Position numbers and translations under genes: made by a program. 64,000 nucleotides of DNA from Glycine soja (Eukaryota; Streptophyta; Magnoliopsida; Fabales; Fabaceae), in assembly GCF_004193775.1 (NCBI RefSeq), contig NC_041006.1, forward strand, positions 23,777,744 to 23,841,743. Direction: 5' to 3'. Positions within the stretch are counted from its first letter, which is position 1. Each line of letters opens with the position of its first letter. This document shows positions 12,250-24,114 of this stretch, in pieces. The notes under the pieces are model-generated. The model saw nothing but the letters and a program-made list of their open reading frames with translations. It was not told the origin of the DNA and did not search any database.

Positions 12250-13760
12250 TCCTTTCGCTAAGCGCAAGCCTCACGCTAAGCGCATCTTTGTTCATGCGCT
12301 AAGCTGCGAGTCTCAAGCGCTTAGCGCCCAACCCTTGCATCTAAGGCTGATTTGGTCCGCTAAGCTGACCAAGGTTGAGCTAAGCTAACTTCAATTCGAT
12401 ATGAATTCGGCTAAGCTTCAGCCTGATTGCTAAGCGACAGCTTATCCTTGGCTAAGTGTGACCTATTATCGCTAAGCACAATTCCTTATGGCCATAACTG
12501 AGGTCAATGAAGCTAAGTGCTAGTCATGGCAGCTAAGCAAGATTCATTGCGGCAATGTGCGTGCTAAGCGAGTCCTTATTAGCTAAGCGCATGCTCCTCT
12601 GTACTTAAGATGCATCATTTTAGCTAAGCCAGGCAGAGTCTGGCTTAGCGAGAGTTGCAGCTTTTCAGATCTGCAAACCTCGCTAAGCGGTCTGATCCTC
12701 GCGCTAAGCCAAGTTTGTGTGTTAAAAAAAAAACTGATTTTGAATTTGAAACGTCGGCTAAGCGCGCGGGTCTGCTAAGCGAGCCTTGTTGAGAAACCAA
12801 ACGTCTCTCTAGCTCGCTTAGCGCAGCGGTCCGCTAAGTGAGAGTATCGAAAAACTGCTTAAGTGAGTGTAACAACAGTTACACTCACATTTGCTAGATT
12901 CCAGAAACTTCGCCTCTGCATTCTCTCTCTCAAAAAATTTGCACATTTTGCATCTGTGGTTTCTTTGTGCATTTTCAACTTCGAAGCATCAACCATACAC
13001 CATCCAAGTAAGTTCCTTGATTCTTTTTCTCTTTTTCTTGTCTTAACTTTAGGGTAGAAGACTTCAACTGTAGTTTTAGATTTTCAGGGTTTTTATGTTT
13101 TGTTAGATTTAGTTTAAGATTAGGACTATATACGCTTGTATACTGTGTTGAGTATGACGCACACATTGCATGTCTGATATGCCTTTTAGAGGCTTGAAAA
13201 ATGCAAGAAAACGAACTGCATTTTTTGAAAACGCGATGAACTCACTAAGCGAGAATGCTGCGCTAAGCGAGTTCATCAATACTCATTGTATGCAAGTGTT
13301 TCTCTGAAGAACTTGCTAACGTGCTTACCGCACTAAGCAAGTTCATCTTTTGAGGATGAACACTCATCCTCTTGCTGAACTACCTGTGGCTAAGCGAGGT
13401 TGAATCGCTAAGCCCAGGTAACTAAACCAATTTTTTTTTTTTGATAGTCGCGCACTAAGCCAAGCTTTCTTGGGCCAAGCGCAATTGGTTGTGGCATCCG
13501 CTGAGCTAAGCGAGCTTCGTTCGCTAAGCTCCCAACACTTAGTGGAATTTTTGAAGAGTTGGTGCCGCTAAGCGCAACTTTTAAGGAGCTTAGCGCATAT
13601 CCTTGGACAGATGTTCAGCTTCGCGGACGCTTTTTCGCTAAGCCAATTCTGGAGAATCTAAATTTCTGCAACTTCTGCTAAGCGGCTCCACATGTCTCTA
13701 AGCGGTAGTGCTTTTTTTACAAAGGCCAGCTAAGCAGACCATGTCTCGCTAAGTGGCCAG
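12250..13760 (+). repeat. Dispersed GCTAAGCG motif region of the Athila element
   Basis: By eye about 40 copies of GCTAAG(C/T) or its reverse complement GCTTAGC occur in 1.5 kb, irregularly spaced at roughly 20-60 bp, mostly as CGCTAAGCG-like words. The same motif is dense in both LTRs (7015-7240 and 16927-17150). The copies are absent from 12850-13200, which looks like a transcribed leader. No ORF of note is present. The role is unknown; possible roles are protein-binding sites or satellite-like amplification. Confidence 0.8.
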
Positions 13761-13841
13761 TGTCCTTTTCAGTTTTATTTTCTAGTTTTTGATTTTTAAT
13801 AAATTAAGTCCTGATCAAATGTTTGATTCCTTTGTCTGCAG
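13008..13841 (+). other. Candidate intron before the Athila env-position ORF
   Basis: A consensus donor (AA/GTAAGT) sits at 13008 and a pyrimidine-rich acceptor TTTGTCTGCAG ends at 13841, immediately before the ATG of the downstream ORF at 13842. The 12850-13007 sequence, CT-rich and free of the GCTAAGCG motif, could be the leader. Spliced env-position ORFs are known in some Athila elements; here splicing is an inference. Confidence 0.4.
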
Positions 13842-15186
13842 ATGTCTTCCAGAAAAAGAAAGAGCATTGGTGCAAGGCCCACAACTCAATATGACACAAG
13901 AAGGTTCCATTCCTTTGAGGCCTGGACCAGATATACGGAAAATGTGCTAGGAAGACATATACTAGCTAAGAGGAAGGTAGAAATATACCATACGGAGTTG
14001 GATGAGTTCATGGCTGAAGTAGAGAGGCGTAACTTCCATAAGCGCCTCATCAATTTAGCTGACAGTAGCATTGACCTAGCCTTGGTGAAGGAGTTCTATG
14101 CCAACCTCGACAGCCCCGAGGGGCCTTCACCAAAACAATTCAGAATCTGAGGCCACTTGATAAGAATTGATGCAGATAGCCTCAACACCTTCCTGGAGAC
14201 ACATGTGGTATTGGCTGAGGGAGAATCCTTACCCGCTTACTTCAGATACTGTAGGATGCCCACTAATATTAGAGAGATTGAGGCTGCTTTGTGTATACTC
14301 GGCCGGGGGTTTGTTTAAAATGTTGAAGGCCATCCTGGGAAGATCCTCAGGAAAGATCTAACAACTCTTACTCAGGTTTGGAGTGTTCTCTCATACTCCA
14401 ACCTGGCTCTGACTTCCCACACCTTGGATTTGACTGTAGATAGAGCTAGGTTAATCTTTGGTCTAGTCTCTCAGCTGGACATGAATGTAGGAGCTCTCAT
14501 CTCTGGCCAGATCACATCTATGACCCAGTCTAACTCCTCTAGACTTGGGTTCCCTGCTCTTATCACAACTCTATGTAGGTCTAGAGGGGTTGCTTATGAC
14601 AGCCTGGTCTTCGAACGCCTGAGCCCGATCATTAACTTGGCCTACATCAGGAAGAACTATTGGAATCTCGACGATCTAACAGTTTCTATCCGAGGGGCTA
14701 GGAGGGCGAGGGCAAGGCCAATTGAGCTTCCTTCTACTTCTGCAGCTCCTACTCCAGCATTCACTTCAGCATCCCCTTCTGTCCCAGCTCAGTCAAATTC
14801 TCAGCGCTTTGAAGCCATGCTTCAAAGCATTCATTAGGGACAAATCATTTTACTACAAAGCTTACAGATGATGGCACTTCCAGACTCTATTCCTTCAGTA
14901 AAGCAGTTTGATGAGATGGTAGCCTGGGCCGGGACCCAACCTTCTCTTCATAAGGAAGACGAAGGTCCCACAGCCCAGGTACCTCAGCATGTGGAGGATG
15001 AGTCATCTGAGGCCACCATCCCAAAGCCATTTGATATAGGAGAAGAGGCAAAGGAGACACAGGTGAGACAGGTAGCTGCTGCCACTCCTGAGCGATCCCT
15101 TGAGGCTACTTTAGAGCCTTCTGCACCAGTGGTAAACCTACCCTCACCTCAGCCTGCAGCAGACCCCTCCACTCCTCTTCTATAGA
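13842..15186 (+). pseudogene. Athila env-position ORF ('plant transposon protein' type)
   Basis: The ATG at 13842 follows an acceptor-like CAG and opens a basic N-terminus (MSSRKRKS). The frame reads through the family's conserved region, with in-frame or shifted breaks near 14150, 14320, 14837 and 15186. Recognisable parts are the EFYANL segment (about 14095), the region around 14424-14700 ending in an Arg/Ala-rich linker, and a Pro/Ser/Thr/Glu-rich C-terminus (14868-15185). The segment 14750-14840 ends in a short helical stretch. The protein occupies the env position, but an envelope function is unproven and no clear signal peptide or transmembrane pair is seen. Confidence 0.65.
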
Positions 15187-16697
15187 TGCAGAGGACCCAA
15201 CTACACTAGTCCTAGCTGTGGACACTTCTCCTCCAACTACTCCAGTGCTTCAGTTGACAGATGAGGAGGATGGTCAGACATAGGACACCCAGGACCAATC
15301 ACAGGAATTTTGATTCCTGATGATACTTTTTACTTTCTAATTTATTATTATTTTAATTATAGTTTTAGTACATTAATTCCTTTTTGCTAGTTTTATTTAT
15401 GAATAGTTAGTATGCTTATTCTGAAGCATTTTGAACAATTTAACTTAGTTTTTGATGACATGGCAGTAAAACACTTTTATCTTTTTGTGAAAATGGTTGT
15501 ATGCTTTCATTTTGAATTGAGTGCATGATTGTGATGGAGTTTGTGTTTCTTATCATGAGTTTGAGCAAGTGTGTATGTTAGACAAAGAAAGAACTAGAAT
15601 GTGAACTTGCATTTAGAATTGTTAGTTAGTAGACAGATTGATTGTGAAAGAAAAGCTTGAACCAAAACTGGTGAGAGTGTGACCTTAAACCGTGAGTGAA
15701 CGACTAGATGTGAGTAATAATCTTTGCATGGATCTCTGAATTTTATAATGAAATTTATTAACGAGAGCATGATGAAGGCCATGATTGTACATACACAAGC
15801 CTTTTGACCAAAAAGCTTACCTTAAATTTTAATTCTATCATTTGCACCCTTTTTGAGCTGAATGAGTTTGTCAATAAATCAAACCCTAAACCTAAATGAT
15901 TCTCTCTAGATACCTTGTTTAGATTCTACGAGAGCATATAGTTCAAGGCAAATTTACCCCAAATTTGGGGGAATGGAAAAGAAAGCAAATGAAAAGAATA
16001 AAGTGTGCTGATGTAACAAGGTCAAAAGCATATAGTTCAAGGCAAATTCATTGGGATGCAAAGAAAGAGAGAAAACATCGGCACACACAACAAATAAGTT
16101 GTATGTTAAAAAAGAAAAGAAAAGAAAAGAATAAAGTGTGCTGATGTAACAAGGTCAAAAGCAAATGAAAGTAAAAAACTAGTGAGCAAGCTATGTGTAT
16201 TAAAAAGACCATTGGGGTAAGTCTGAGATTTGTGCTATCTGAGAATCTAAACCTTTGAATCCTAGAAAAACCAATGAATTTTTGTAGCCAAGCCTCACTT
16301 CAAGCCTAAGAAAGCCCTTCTGATTCTGTTGATACATTTCTAACTTTATGGCATGAGATGCAATTCAAAGATTGGACCTCATGCTAGTTGTTATTAATGA
16401 ATAGCTTAAACACTTGTGCTTGAGTGAACCAATAGCCGTGAGACTGTGGTTTATGCTACTTTCCTTGATATTTGTCTTATGCCTAACTCCATCTATTTGT
16501 TAAGGTTACATTTCATTTTTTTCTTTGGATAACTGCATACCTTGTGAAAGACAATTGATGAGGGCATTTTACTCCATCCTCTTATTATGCAATCAATAAC
16601 CTTTGTTGCATACACCTTTGTATATAGTCACTGCATGCCATTGTCACTTGAGGACAGGTGAGTTGTTCTCTTTTTGCTTGAGGACAAGCAAAACTGT
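15187..16697 (+). other. 3' non-coding region of the Athila element
   Basis: No coding potential was recognised. It holds a perfect 14-bp palindrome CCCCAAATTTGGGG at 15957-15970, which doubles as an internal polypurine-like tract, and a partial tandem duplication described separately. Confidence 0.5.
15931..16165 (+). repeat. Imperfect duplication in the Athila 3' region
   Basis: AGCATATAGTTCAAGGCAAA occurs at about 15933 and 16027, and a 35-bp string beginning AGAATAAAGTGTGCTGATG occurs at about 15995 and 16129. The pattern is a roughly 95-135 bp local duplication with an A/G-rich spacer. Confidence 0.75.
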
Positions 16698-16711
16698 AAA
16701 TTTGGGGGAGT
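16698..16711 (+). other. Polypurine tract of the Athila element
   Basis: AAATTTGGGGGAGT directly precedes the 3' LTR start at 16712. It is the expected plus-strand primer. Confidence 0.85.
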
Positions 16712-18127
16712 TGTTAGTCGGTGAAAACGACTAACTTTTGTGTATAAAACTTGTATAAATTGTATCAAACTCTCCCAATTTATGGTTATTTTGTAGTGTT
16801 ATAAGTATTTTCTGTTAAGTATAGGTAATAAATACTTAGTATTTTCATTTAGTGTGTTTAATAATCATTTTCTCTCAATTTCAGGTTAATTAGGAAAACT
16901 TTGGAAAGTATTGTTTTTCACCTTCTTGCTAAGCCAATTTGTTGGCTTAGCGAGCGTCCGCTAAGCGCAACACTCCTAGGCTAAGTGCGAGGAAGACTCT
17001 GGAAGAAGATGAGTTGTACAGGTTCGCTAAGCACACCGCTTCATCTCACTAAGTGCACCGCTTCAGTTCATCCGCTAAGCGAGAAAGACATGCTAAGCCA
17101 AAAATCACTAACGTGCACTAAGCGGTCCATAAGTGCGCTAAGCGCACGACCACGAACAAGGCCACCTATTTAAGCCTGAAATCTGATTTTAGAAAGAGAG
17201 TTTGGACTGGGATTTAGAGCTTTGCATGTCTAGGGTTTCTAGAGAGAGAAAGGTCCAAGTTCCAGAGAGTTTTGAGAGATTTTGCTGTGTGAAGATCTGT
17301 AGAGACCAGAGCTTGAAGCAGGAGTCGGTTTAAGAGCTTGAGATGAGTTTGTGAATGATTGTGAGATCCTAGAGGTGAAGGAGACATCCTCACCACTTGT
17401 ATTTTTGCAATCTTTCATCTTGTTCTTCTTTTTGTTGTTAAGAAGGCTTCCTGGTATGGAAAGCTAAATCCTCTGTTGGATCTTCCCTGTAGGTACCTGA
17501 TGTAAATATATTTCTATCTATTTAATGATGTTTTGTGTGTTCTCTATGCTATTTGCTTTTCATTCCAGTATGCCTTTACCTTGATCAAGTAGATGCATGA
17601 TTTGTTAGGGTCATTCAGCAGTGGAAACTGGTCTGACTCTAAAGTCCTTGATAGTGCAGGGCTGAGTTGTCGTGCTTTCACAAGGAATCAGGGTGTGATA
17701 ATTTTGTTGGGTATGTGTGTCTTAATGCGGTCCTGGTTGAGTTTAGTCTTACAAGAGGAATCTACGGACGATGCTTGATCAGGATTAGGCTAAACTATCA
17801 TGAGGAATTGGGGTTTAGTATCTCAGGAGACACCATAAGAACACATGAGCATTGTTAGATAGAGAATATCTTTTTAGCATCAGACACCTATTAGGAAGAC
17901 CAGAGTGTTCTCTACTTGTTTTTACACATCATTTCTCTCACGTGATTTTCTTTCTTTTTGCACAGATAGTTTATACACCTGTTCATATTCACACTTACCT
18001 TTACACACCAAACACCTATTTTCTGAAATAGCTTACCAAATAACACAAGTTCCCCGAGTGTTCGATACTCGGTTCTTACAGTTTTATACTACTTGTGCAA
18101 TCCGACGCACTTGTTAGATGCCGAACA
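16712..18127 (+). repeat. 3' LTR of the Athila element
   Basis: It runs from TGTTAGTCGG to GCCGAACA, 1416 bp, matching 6801-8216 with scattered substitutions and no net length change. It is followed by the target duplication CCTAT. Confidence 0.92.
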
Positions 18128-18132
18128 CCTAT

Positions 18133-19437
18133 TTTCTACTGACCTAGTAGAAGGTTCAACATCAGGTGGAGGAGAAGGAATATGTACATTAGGAACCTCC
18201 CCTTGAACCTTTGAAGGTTCTACAATAACTGACTCATAAAGGAAATAAGGTAATAGAATGGAGAAGTGTGGATAGTCTCATTTTGAGCTTCTGCTTTTTG
18301 AGCTCCAACATCTTCATTCAAAGCAAACTGATCACCTTTATCAATTGTTGCCACCTTATTCTAAGGATTAGAATGGTCTTCTTCATCCTTCTTCTCTTCC
18401 TCAAAAAGTTATTTTGAAGCTTTATGGAAAAAGCCATAGTCAAGAGGCTTCTCAGAAACTTCCTTTTCTTATTCTTCTTTTTCCTCCTCATTCTGAACTT
18501 TCTCAGAATGGTCTTCAAACACCTCTTCTTTAGAGTTATGAGTACCCTCAGAAGTGACTTTCTCTTAAGCACAATGGTCATCATTCTATTCAAACATCTC
18601 CTTCTTTGAAGCAAAAACTTCAGCAACAGGAGAGGAAATGGTCTCTTCCTCATTTTCTTTTTTTGAGGCCTTCTTTTTTGCATCCTCAGACTAGGATTGA
18701 AGGCTTCTCCTAGCCCTTACCTTCAATCTTTCCCCACTTTTGATCAAATCAAAGAGAGGCGGTGAGGGTCTTTTAGCAAAACATACTACCTTTCTTTAAT
18801 TTCTTCTCCTTTTCTCCTTCATCTTTTTCTTTTTCTTTTCCTTGCTCTAAGAATACTCCTTATTAGAACATGTGCAAGTTTTCTTCATCCAAGGCTGGGG
18901 GTTCAACTTCAAAGTTGCAACATTTTTCTCTCCCCCCCAAGTCAACATTTCTTCATCCTGAGCTTCATCCTCTAAGGGCACTCCAAAATGTTTGAACACC
19001 AGAGTCATCAACATCCCATTAGGCACACTGGAGGTTGACTTGATAGGCTTTGTGGCCATGATCATATGGTTGATGATCAGACTTGACAAGCTAAGAGGGA
19101 TCTTCTTCCATAGGAAATAAATGACTAGCAATTCATGGTCATTTATTTCTTGGTATGTGCCAGCTCTAGGCAACACAGAGTGCATGCTAATCCAATGCAC
19201 AATCCTCCAAAAAGAAGTCAGGGATTTGGATTTGAACTCATCATTCTTTTCTTCGAAGAACTTCCTCATGATCATGCTCTTTTTGAGGCCCATGATGTCA
19301 AACCACTCATCATATTGCCTTTTGCCATCAGCAAGTACCCCTAAAAGATCTGCCAAGAGCTGTTTTGATATCAGAATCTCATTTTCCTTCAAAGTAGTCT
19401 TCAAGGTGAAGTTGCTACTGTCCACCACAGCAACAAC
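18133..19437 (-). pseudogene. Element B env-like ORF, middle part
   Basis: The minus-strand frame 18847-19437 is open for about 190 codons and matches the plant 'putative transposon protein' family (segments such as ISKQLLADLLGV and SSLIINHMI). Left of it, 18133-18850 encodes an acidic, Lys/Glu-rich tail in frames broken by several stops. It continues to the left at 6795 across the Athila insertion and to the right across two solo LTRs. The ORF lies downstream of pol in element B, so it holds the env position. Confidence 0.65.
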
Positions 19438-19442
19438 AAAGA

Positions 19443-21716
19443 TGTTAGGTCTGGACAATCACTCTTCTCATCTTTCTTGGATTTTGATGAATAACAATAG
19501 GTGTAAATTATCAATGTTCTCATGAGTTTTTGAAAGTAGACAAGATCAATGTGTTAAAAGACTTTCTATATCGTCCATACTCCATGAAAAATTGATCTAT
19601 TTATTATTTATCTAGCATCCAACACTCTAGAACCAAAAGACGTCCACTCATTATGGTAATCAGTGTTATACACTGCATTTTGGTTATCTCTCACGTCCAA
19701 CTAGAAAGAAACTCACACATCCTTTTAGAATGATCAACATTGAGCAAAAAGTCTATGATTGCCGGAAAAGGGAAGTACATGTGTTCTATCTCATGCAAAT
19801 TCATTTTGCCTCTCTTTATTTTGAATTTCTAACATTTTGAATTTAGAGAAAGGACATAATAGAAGAAAATAGAAGGTATTCATAAAATATTACTTAAAGG
19901 TCACTTTCTTCGAGGACAAGGATCACATGACGCTATATGTACTATCCTTCATTTCCTCGTAAATCAGAGCATACCACATAGCCTTATTTTCTAGTGTCAG
20001 ACAACAATCTTTTCAAGGGATCGACATTGATCCCATAATGGATCCTTCATTGAACTCTATAAAAGGCAGTCTTTACCCAAAAAGCGAGAACGAGAATAAC
20101 TGACGAGAAAACAAGAATATATCTAAAGCAAAACTCTACTAAAATTAATGGATGATTGATATAAAGTTTCCATTTGTTTGTTCTTTGCTTAGAAGAGTTA
20201 TCTTGTATTTGAGTTTTATAGTTTATTCACTCATTGAATGTTATTGAATACTTGTATTCATCCTAACTATTGTTTGTTGAATCCAAGAGTGGCTTAGTGT
20301 TAAACAATACTTGGGTTTCTTAGATTCAGGGGGAGTCTAAGAAAGTGCTAGAAGTGATATTAAGAATACTTGTATAGCCAGGAGTGGCAAGTCAGAATAC
20401 TTGTTTTGTAATCAAGTTTTGATTACTAGAACCCTTTACTATTGAGTAAAGGAGAGTGATGTAGCTCCATGTGGAGCTTGTAGGCCTTGGATCTTCTTCA
20501 TCAATGGAGTTCTTTGCTTCTTGAAGATCAATGGCAGCGGAATGGAGAAGGAAGAAAGATGATTGGAGACGTCACTTCAAGGAGAAGATGAGTCAAGAAG
20601 AAACTCACCACCATAGGAAGCCATGGATAAGAGCTTGAAGGAAAGAGAAGATGAATGGAGGGAGAGGGGGAGAAGGAGCATGAAATTTTATGCCTCAAAT
20701 GAGAAATGAACTTTGAAGTGTAATTCTCAAATGATCTAAGTTGAAAAAATGCACACACATGACCTCTATTTATAGCCTAAGTGTCACACAAAATTGGAGG
20801 GAAATTTGAATTTCTATTCAAATTTCACTTGAATTTGAAATTGAATTTCTGGAGACAAATTTGGGAGCCAAAATTTCACTAATTATGATTAGTGAATTTT
20901 AGCTATGGTTCAGCCCACTAATCCAAGATCAAGTCCAAGATTCTCCACTAAGTGTGCTTAAGTGTCATGAGGCATGCAAAGCATGAAGGACATGCACAAA
21001 GTGTGATTATATGACGTGGCAATGAGGTGTAACAAGCAAATGCTCATCTCCCCCTCTAAAATTTAATTGGATTGGACTTCTCCCAATTTAATTAAATTTA
21101 TTTCCCAACACACACATCAAATATTCACCTAATGCATGTGAAATCACAAAACTACCCCTAATACAAAAACTAGTCCATGTGCCCTAAATACAAGACCCAA
21201 GAATACTGAAAACCTAATCTAATATGTACAAAGATAAGTGGACCCAACCTTGGCCCATGGGCTTAGAAATCTACCCTGAGGTTCATGAGAACCCTAGGGC
21301 CTTCTTCAGCAGCTCTAGCCCAATCCTTTTGGAGCCTTTTGCTCATAGCTCTGGTGACTGGTCCCTTCCTAGGGAGGATTGCATCAGAGAGCTGAATGTA
21401 GCTCAGGTTGAGTGAACCAGTATATGTCAAGTATTCCTACGTCTCTCTATAACATTTTATTAAGCGTTCTATTAACACTCTCTGACACTTCCTTATTACC
21501 AAGTATTTATTTGAAAAATTATTTTTAAGGACTTTCTCTCTTATTAAGGGATTGGATTATCAAACCTATCTTTATTAAAACTTGTGTTCTCTTTACTAGA
21601 TGGCTTGCCACACATGTTCATTTCTATGTATATCTGCATTAAAACTTACAAAATTTTCCTCTTTGATAAACACACTATTCAACCCCCCCTCCTTTAGTGT
21701 GTTTGTTGTTATTTCA
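19443..21716 (+). mobile_element. Copia-type solo LTR (itself interrupted)
   Basis: It starts TGTTAGGTCT and ends GTTATTTCA with perfect 5-bp duplications AAAGA at 19438-19442 and 21717-21721. Subtracting the 935 bp inserted inside it leaves an LTR of about 1.34 kb. A TATAAAAG box at 20058-20065 and GAACCAG near 21414 place it in plus orientation, opposite to its host. It splits the env-like ORF of element B, which reads on beyond both ends. Confidence 0.85.
20457..21386 (-). mobile_element. Gypsy-like solo LTR nested in a copia LTR
   Basis: The 930-bp unit has TG and CA ends and perfect duplications GAGAG at 20452-20456 and 21387-21391. The minus-strand TATAAATAG box at 20765-20773 gives minus orientation. 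Its 5' half is similar to the unit at 26678-27601 in opposite orientation, so both belong to one family. Confidence 0.87.
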
Positions 21717-21753
21717 AAAGAAGACTTCGACCGGCTTTGGGTAGACAAGTTCA

Positions 21754-23407
21754 TGTTTGATCAAGTGGCCTTGGAATAATTAAGAAGGGGGGTTGAATTA
21801 ATTATTAATGAACCTTTACTAATTAAAAATCTATCCTTCTTAATGTTACTAGATTCAAATTAGGCTTTTACTATAATGTTAAGAAAGTAAAGAACAAAAA
21901 TAGAAACTTAAACCAAAAGTAAAAGCGATAATTAAAGTGCACAGCGGAAATTAAAGAGTGTAGGGAAGAAGAAGACAAACACAAGAATTTTATACTGGTT
22001 CGGCAACAACCCGTGCCTACATCCAGTCCCCAAGCGACTTGCGGTCCTTGAGATTTCTTTTCAACCTTGTAAAATCCTTTACAAGCAAAGATCCACAAGG
22101 GATGTACCCTCCCTTGTTCTCTTTGAACAACCAAGTGGATGTACCCTCCACTTGAACTGATCCACAAGAGATGTACCCTCTCTTGTTCTCAGTTACAACA
22201 ACCCATGTAGATGTACCCTCTACTTGTACTACAAAGGATGTACCCTCCAATGTGTTAAGACAAAGTTCTCAGGCGGTTAGTCCTTTGAAATCTTTTGTTT
22301 AAGGGAAAAGGAAGAATCAAAAGAATTCTCAGACTGTGTCTTATTGAATTCTTTGAAAAGGGAGAAGGGAGACACAAAAGAATTCAGGCGGTTAGTCCTT
22401 TGTTCTTTTGGAAAAGGGAGAAGAGAGACACAAAAAGAATTCAGACGGTTAGTCCTTGCCGAATTCTTTTTGGCAAAGGGAGAAGAGAATAAAAAGATAT
22501 AACACACTTTTGTTTTCTGTGAAAGAACAAGGTTTGGAAACCAGAAAACTCAGAAAGCTTTTGGCAAAGGAAGAAGAAGAAGAAGAAGAAGTTCAAAAAG
22601 ATGTTCAAAGAGATTGAAAGGTTGTAAAAATATATATGAAAAGTTGTTGAAATGTAAGTCAAAGTCTTGCTTTTATAGACTCTTCATGTCTGGTCAAGAA
22701 AACCATTGGAAGAGTTATAACCTTTATAAAAACCTGAAAACCATTGGAAGAGTTATAACCTTTAGAAAAACCTGAAAACCATTGGAAGAGTTACATCTTT
22801 TGATTTTTATTCAAAACTTGTCACTTGTAATCGATTACCAAAATCATGTAATCGATTACACAAAGCATTTTATGAAAGGATGTGACTCTTCACAATTGAA
22901 TTTGAATTTCAACGTTCAGATACACTGGTAATCAATTACCAATATATTGTAATCGATTACACCATTTAAAACACAATTGGAACGTTGCAAATTCAGTTAA
23001 AAGCTTTTGAAATCAAACTTTGCCACTGGTAATCGATTACAAGAAAATGGTAATCGATTACCAGAGAGTAAAAACTCTGGTAACTTAGAAAATTTTGAGA
23101 AAAAATCTTTTGAAAAACAAAATTGTGCTATGTTTGTTTTTTGAAAAATCTTTTCAATACTTTCCTTGTGAAGTCTTCTTGATTTCTTCTCTTAAATCTT
23201 GAATTCATTTTCTCTTGAATCTTGAACTCAAACTTCTCTTGATTCTTGAATCTTCTTGATTTCTTCTCATGAAACTTGAAATTAAACTTGATCTTGAACT
23301 TGTTGACTCATTCTTGAAATCATTCTTTGGGCCTTTTGTCATCATCTTTGTCATCATCAAAACTACTTGAATCAACTTGATTCATCATCATGAAGCTTGC
23401 TTCTACA
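21754..23407 (-). mobile_element. SIRE-type copia solo LTR
   Basis: The 1654-bp unit is flanked by perfect 5-bp duplications GTTCA at 21749-21753 and 23408-23412. It is homologous to 2277-3647. A minus-strand TATAAAAG box lies near 22669-22676. Five GTAATCGATTAC palindromes and one variant lie at 22820-23070. Internal near-tandem copies of AACCATTGGAAGAGTTA-like sequence occur at 22700-22800. No internal genes are present. Confidence 0.87.
22699..22799. repeat. Short tandem repeat in the SIRE-type LTR
   Basis: A unit of about 45 bp containing ACCATTGGAAGAGTTATAAC and CTTTA.AAAAACCTGAAA is present about 2.5 times in tandem. Confidence 0.75.
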
Positions 23408-23412
23408 GTTCA

Positions 23413-23824
23413 TGTGCATCAAAAACCTTGTCCACTTCTTTTTCAAAAAACACACAATGTCCCAACCACACTCTTTGATCTCCATCAAATCATTGTGTCT
23501 TCCATTCACCACCTTTTTGTTGACGAAGCTTCCATCAAACTTCTCTTCCATTTTTTTGTCTTTGAACAAAGCAACAACCTCATATTCTAATCTTCTTCTC
23601 TTCTTCCCAGTCTTCTCCTTTTTCATAGAGCTCTTTCTCTTGGATGACCTTATCGCAACTCCCTTGGAGCAAGGAGGTGTGAGAGTTATGGTTGTTTCAG
23701 AATCAGACCTAGAAGACACCTCTATTGCCTTGCCTTTCCCTTTATCTTTGAGGGTAATAGGTTAAAGTGATTTTGAGGTTTCATTGTCTAAGGTTGAGGA
23801 TTGAAAGGGTGTTTTGATAGCCAT
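23413..23824 (-). pseudogene. Element B env-like ORF, N-terminal part
   Basis: A minus-strand ATG near 23824 opens a short N-terminus, broken by a stop near 23764. From about 23720 a basic segment (SSKRKSSMKKEKTGKKRRR) leads towards the family core and exits at 23413 into the solo LTR. Removing the two solo LTRs (21754-23407 and 19443-21716) with one duplication each keeps a single reading frame across all junctions into 19437. The 32-bp exon-like scrap 21722-21753 between the two LTRs belongs to the same ORF. Confidence 0.6.
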
Positions 23825-24114
23825 GATTTTGGTTTTGTTCATTTATGAGAGGTTTGGTGAACTCGAAAAACAAAATGAAGTTGTAGACTGGTAAACACAG
23901 AGAGTAAAATTGAGAGAGGTGACTGGTGAGATTAGTTTTTACCAACACTTCCTTTTATAGTGGAGCCAAGGAGAGAGAAAAAGTAAAAAAAAACATAAAA
24001 AAATTAAATGGTAAAACCAAAAAAAACAATCTAGTTGTTCATGATATACATTTGGGCAAGACTAAAATCTTGCACAAAGTCAAACAATAAATACAATATC
24101 TGGTCTACTAGTAG

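Larger units (their letters stand above)
6801..18127 (+). mobile_element. Full-length non-autonomous Athila/Calypso-type Ty3/gypsy element
   Basis: The element is 11,327 bp with two LTRs of identical length (1416 bp) and a perfect 5-bp target duplication CCTAT at 6796-6800 and 18128-18132. It has a primer-binding site, a gag ORF, a protease region, a long non-coding region rich in GCTAAGCG, an env-position ORF and a polypurine tract. The gene order and the PBS type fit the Athila lineage. Reverse transcriptase, RNase H and integrase are absent: the protease frame ends at 12012 and is followed at once by the linker that normally follows integrase. It must have moved using proteins from a relative. 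It carries a solo LTR at 9381-10552. Confidence 0.9.

Noticed and set aside
12250..13760. CRISPR-like or tandem satellite array
   Set aside because: Spacing is irregular, words are 6-9 bp and degenerate, occur in both orientations, and lie inside a plant retrotransposon.
18318..18683. Lys/Arg/Leu-rich 121-codon minus ORF and its plus-strand partner
   Set aside because: It is a shifted frame of the acidic tail of the env-like ORF; no family resemblance and no start context.
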